Shown one piece after another: positions 25,125-27,997 of a stretch of 27,997 nucleotides of DNA; positions within the stretch are counted from its first letter, which is position 1; each line of letters starts with the position of its first letter. The notes beneath the pieces were generated by a model that was given only the letters and a program-made list of their open reading frames with translations, was not told the origin of the DNA and did not search any database. The stretch is from Nitrosomonadales bacterium (GTDB lineage: Bacteria > Pseudomonadota > Gammaproteobacteria > Burkholderiales > Nitrosomonadaceae), in NCBI GenBank assembly GCA_004525885.1, contig SPBV01000001.1, forward strand, positions 1-27,997. The letters run 5' to 3'. Made by a program: the position numbers and the translations under genes.

Positions 25125-27650
25125 ATGGGTAAAACCTTAATCATAGCTGAGAAGCCATCTGTTGCCACAGATATTGCGCGGGTACTAGGTGGCTTTGTTA
25201 AACACGCTGACTATTTTGAGAGTGAGAAATATGTTTTATCGTCGGCTATAGGCCACTTACTTGAACTTACGGTGTCAGAAAAATACGAAGCTAAACGTGG
25301 TAAATGGAGTTTTGCAAATCTACCTGTAATTCCGCCTCACTTTGATTTAAATCCCATTGAGAGAACTAAGTCTCGATTAAAACTTCTAACAAAACTCATT
25401 AAGCGAAAGGATATAGATAGTCTCATTAATGCCTGTGATGCAGGGCGCGAGGGAGAATTAATTTTCCAATACATTGTGCGTTATGTGGCAACAAAAAAAC
25501 CAATCATGCGTCTTTGGCTACAATCTATGACACCAGCTTCGATCAGAGATGGTTTTACAAAATTAATTGAGGACGACGCAATGCATGCGCTAGCTCAAGC
25601 TGCCATAAGTCGCTCTGAGGCTGACTGGCTGGTTGGCATTAACGGCACACGTGCGATGACAGCGTTTAATTCCCAGGAGGGCGGTTTTCATAAAACCACA
25701 GTGGGTCGAGTACAAACACCCACTTTAGCAATTTTGGTTGAACGGGAAGAAACAATTAAAAAATTTGTTCCGCGAAACTACTGGGAGATACATAGTACTT
25801 TTCATGCAATGGATGGTAACTATAATGGCCGTTGGTTTGATGAAAAATTCACAAAGAACAAAGAAGATGGAGAGCAAAAAGCTGAGCGTTCATGGGATCA
25901 AAAATATGCCGAGTCAATTCGCATAAAATGTCAGGGAAAATCAGGTGTAGTTAGTGAAACCAATAAACCTACAACAGAAATCTGCCCCCAACTTTACGAC
26001 CTTACTAGTTTGCAGCGAGATGCCAACGGACGATTTGGGTTTTCTGCTAAGTCAACTCTCGGATTAGCTCAAGCGCTATATGAAAAGCATAAAGTGCTGA
26101 CATATCCTCGCACTGACTCACGTGCGCTACCTGAGGACTATCTTTCAACGGTGAAAGATAGTCTGGGAACACTGGAAACTTCCCATTATGGTGAGTTTGC
26201 TAAACAGATTTTAAAAGCTGGATGGGTTAAGCCGAATAAACGTATTTTCAACAACTCTAAAATTTCAGATCATTTCGCAATTATTCCAACTTCACTTAAA
26301 CCTAAGGGACTAAATGATGCTGAAGAGAAACTTTATGATCTGGTAACCAAGCGCTTTTTGGCAATTTTCTACCCTGCTGCCGAGTTTCTCGTCACCACCC
26401 GAATCACTCGAGTTGAAAATGAGCCATTCAAAACCGAAGGTAAAGTAATGGTTAATCCTGGTTGGCAAATTGTCTATGGTAAGGAAGTGAAAGCTAATGT
26501 GTTTGATAAAGACTCAACTTTAGTTGCTGTAAAGCAGAATGAGTCAGTTCTTGCCGATGAGGTAAAGGTTATTGTAAATCAGACCCGACCACCAGCAAGA
26601 TTTAATGAAGCCACATTACTATCAGCTATGGAGAGTGCTGGTAAATTAGTGGATGATGAGGAACTGCGCGAGGCCATGAGTGCGAAAGGATTGGGCACTC
26701 CTGCTACTCGTGCTTCGGTTATCGAGGGGTTAGTCTTTGAAAATTACTTACAGCGTATGGGACGGGAATTGCATCCGACGGCTAAAGCTTTTTCTTTGAT
26801 TATCCTGCTTCGCGGATTGAAGGTACCGGAACTTACATCGCCAGAACTAACTGGTAATTGGGAATTTAAGCTGCGGCAAATTGAGCAGGGTAAGCTTGAA
26901 CGTAATTCTTTCATGAAAGAAATTGCTGACATGACTCGTTATATGGTTGAACAGGCGAAAAATCATCGAGGAGAAACTATAAGTGGGGATTTCTCTACAC
27001 TTAATTCACCCTGTCCTAAGTGTGGCGGTGTAATACAGGAGACTTACAAGAAATTCCAATGCAAGAAATGCGATTTTGCATTATGGAAAATTCTAGCGGG
27101 TAGGCAATTTGAGATAGCTGAAATGGAAGAACTGATTACTCAACATGAGGTTGGTCCGTTGCAAGGTTTTCGGAGCAAAATGGGGCGATTGTTTAATGCA
27201 AATATAAAGCTCACTGACGGGAATGAAATGAAATTTGATTTTGGTGAGAGTAACGACGAAAGTACGGAAGAAATAGATTTTTCTGGTCAAGAACCCCTAG
27301 GAAAGTGTCTCCGGTGTGATGGTCGGGTATTTGAGCATGGCATAAGTTATACTTGTGAAAAAGCTGTCGGCGCTGCTCGAACATGCGACTTCAGAACCGG
27401 AAAAATAATTCTCAAACGCCCAATCGAACGCGAGCAAGTTGTAAAGTTATTACATTTTGGGAAAACAGATTTACTTTCTAAGTTCATTTCCAAGAAAGGA
27501 AGGCCATTTTCAGCCTACCTAGTAGCTGGAGAGAATGGAAAAACAGGGTTTGAATTTGAGCCGAGACGAGCAAAGGTAGAGCCTAAAACTAAGGCAACGA
27601 AGCCCAAAACTAAGGCAGCTAAGCCCAAAACTAAATCATCACTTATCTAG
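25125..27650 (+). CDS. topB: DNA topoisomerase III (type IA)
   Basis: This enzyme cuts and rejoins one DNA strand to relax or decatenate DNA. The 841-residue protein has the Toprim domain (catalytic Glu9 in IIAEKPSVA; acidic DAGREGELIF from residue 105) and the active-site tyrosine Tyr327 in LTYPRTDSRALPEDY, close to Tyr328 of E. coli TopB. After the core come a zinc-ribbon (CPKCGG from 630 to a CKKC pair), a second cysteine cluster (CLRCDG from 728), and a lysine-rich tail of triplicated PKTK units. An in-frame ATG at 25038 would add 29 residues that do not look like the family; the ATG at 25125 has AGGA 5 bases upstream and gives the standard MGKTLIIAEKPS start. It faces a membrane protein gene beyond two hairpins. 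Confidence 0.96.
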   Translation: MGKTLIIAEKPSVATDIARVLGGFVKHADYFESEKYVLSSAIGHLLELTVSEKYEAKRGKWSFANLPVIPPHFDLNPIERTKSRLKLLTKLIKRKDIDSLINACDAGREGELIFQYIVRYVATKKPIMRLWLQSMTPASIRDGFTKLIEDDAMHALAQAAISRSEADWLVGINGTRAMTAFNSQEGGFHKTTVGRVQTPTLAILVEREETIKKFVPRNYWEIHSTFHAMDGNYNGRWFDEKFTKNKEDGEQKAERSWDQKYAESIRIKCQGKSGVVSETNKPTTEICPQLYDLTSLQRDANGRFGFSAKSTLGLAQALYEKHKVLTYPRTDSRALPEDYLSTVKDSLGTLETSHYGEFAKQILKAGWVKPNKRIFNNSKISDHFAIIPTSLKPKGLNDAEEKLYDLVTKRFLAIFYPAAEFLVTTRITRVENEPFKTEGKVMVNPGWQIVYGKEVKANVFDKDSTLVAVKQNESVLADEVKVIVNQTRPPARFNEATLLSAMESAGKLVDDEELREAMSAKGLGTPATRASVIEGLVFENYLQRMGRELHPTAKAFSLIILLRGLKVPELTSPELTGNWEFKLRQIEQGKLERNSFMKEIADMTRYMVEQAKNHRGETISGDFSTLNSPCPKCGGVIQETYKKFQCKKCDFALWKILAGRQFEIAEMEELITQHEVGPLQGFRSKMGRLFNANIKLTDGNEMKFDFGESNDESTEEIDFSGQEPLGKCLRCDGRVFEHGISYTCEKAVGAARTCDFRTGKIILKRPIEREQVVKLLHFGKTDLLSKFISKKGRPFSAYLVAGENGKTGFEFEPRRAKVEPKTKATKPKTKAAKPKTKSSLI
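27582..27638 (+). repeat. Three tandem 21-base units coding the topB tail
   Basis: Units begin at 27582, 27603 and 27624 (the last is cut short). Each begins CC(T/C)AAAACTAA and encodes PKTKA(T/A)K, giving a basic Lys/Pro/Ala tail like those of histone H1-like bacterial proteins. Such a tail may help bind DNA and may vary in copy number. Confidence 0.8.
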
Positions 27651-27723
27651 CAATGAATTATTCGTTAAATAAAAATTTAATTTAATGGGCTACAGAGAAG
27701 TTTATCTTTCTTAAGTCATTAAA

Positions 27724-27741
27724 TCCAAATATCAATTTGGA
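27724..27741. terminator. Hairpin downstream of topB
   Basis: TCCAAAT (27724-27730) pairs perfectly with ATTTGGA (27735-27741) around a 4-base loop. It lies 74 bases beyond the topB stop, between two convergent genes. No T-run follows in either direction, so its strength as a terminator is uncertain. Confidence 0.4.
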
Positions 27742-27751
27742 CTAGATTCAG

Positions 27752-27772
27752 TGTTGTTTCCAAGAAACAACA
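27752..27772. terminator. Hairpin between the convergent topB and membrane protein genes
   Basis: TGTTGTTTC (27752-27760) pairs perfectly with GAAACAACA (27764-27772), a 9-base-pair stem with a 3-base loop. It begins 4 bases past the stop codon of the minus-strand membrane protein. Position and shape suggest a terminator usable from both sides, although neither side has a clear T-run. Confidence 0.5.
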
Positions 27773-27776
27773 TTAC

Positions 27777-27997
27777 CTACAATTGTGTGCCAAATATGTG
27801 AGGAAAGAAATATTTTAATATAGATCCCACGACCATGATCAACAGTATCAGACTTGTGATAATTGCTACTCCCTCTCCAATAGTCGATATTAGTGTTGAA
27901 CTAAGGCTTCCAAACTCAACCTCTCCGGATTTATTGCGCCTGCTGTCCTTGCGTTTTCTAACCCAAATATGAAGCCAGATAGCAATAGGGATAAGGA
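27777..27997 (-). CDS. Unrecognised membrane protein, partial (N-terminus off the window)
   Basis: Reading the minus strand in from the window edge gives 72 residues ending at a TAG at 27777-27779. The fragment starts with LIPIAIWLHIWVRKRKD, a likely end of a membrane span followed by a strongly basic loop (RKRKDSRRNKSG), then a clear hydrophobic span (VAIITSLILLIMVVGSILKYF) and a short tail. I do not recognise the family. Two features support it as a real gene: uninterrupted reading to the edge, and a hairpin placed right after its stop. It converges on topB. Confidence 0.6.
   Translation of the reverse strand, partial: LIPIAIWLHIWVRKRKDSRRNKSGEVEFGSLSSTLISTIGEGVAIITSLILLIMVVGSILKYFFPHIFGTQL

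Noticed and set aside
1..27997. CRISPR arrays, tRNA or rRNA genes, insertion sequences, prophage or toxin-antitoxin genes
   Set aside because: I looked for regular spaced repeats, tRNA-like cloverleaf stretches, rRNA motifs and transposase or phage words on both strands and found none that I can support.

Overview
The window looks like core chromosome of a betaproteobacterium, most likely in or near the Nitrosomonadales (Nitrosomonas-like). This rests on gene content and order: def/fmt/rsmB/DUF4390/ntrY/ntrX, a tkt-gap-pgk-pyk-fba carbon cluster, argA next to the yggX-type iron-trafficking gene, and a LysM gene upstream of topB. The DNA is fairly AT-rich, above all between genes. I see no rRNA, tRNA, CRISPR array, insertion sequence or prophage gene.

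Layout, left to right. (1) 1-5902, all on the minus strand: a rubredoxin reductase cut by the window edge, a PilG/PilH-like single-domain response regulator, the potassium uptake pair trkA-trkH, an inositol-monophosphatase-family enzyme, and a thioredoxin-fold redoxin just upstream of it. (2) 5982-8802, plus strand: rsmE, argA and yggX. (3) 9034-16132, minus strand: tkt-gap-pgk-pyk-fba, a compact set serving both the Calvin cycle and glycolysis/gluconeogenesis. It has a good sigma-70-type promoter candidate ahead of tkt and a strong hairpin between gap and pgk. (4) 16290-23227, minus strand: def, fmt, rsmB, DUF4390 protein, ntrY and ntrX, with ATGA overlaps at fmt/rsmB and DUF4390/ntrY. (5) 23389-27650, plus strand: a LysM protein, a gene-poor stretch that appears to hold a decayed dprA tail, and a long topB. 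(6) 27777-27997, minus strand: the end of an unrecognised membrane protein facing topB.

How the genes fit together: region 3 interconverts triose, hexose and pentose phosphates, and with RuBisCO and phosphoribulokinase (not in the window) would run CO2 fixation. Region 4 joins translation start and finish functions (peptide deformylase, Met-tRNA formyltransferase, 16S rRNA methylation) to an NtrY/NtrX two-component system. TrkA/TrkH handle potassium uptake.

The observations most worth a second look are an NtrX whose AAA+ domain lacks the Walker A lysine, the Walker B aspartate and any GAFTGA loop; an apparent dprA remnant between the LysM gene and topB; the hairpin after gap; and an intrinsic terminator directly ahead of the LysM start codon. 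I did not find a convincing new multi-gene system; most of the window is ordinary housekeeping DNA.
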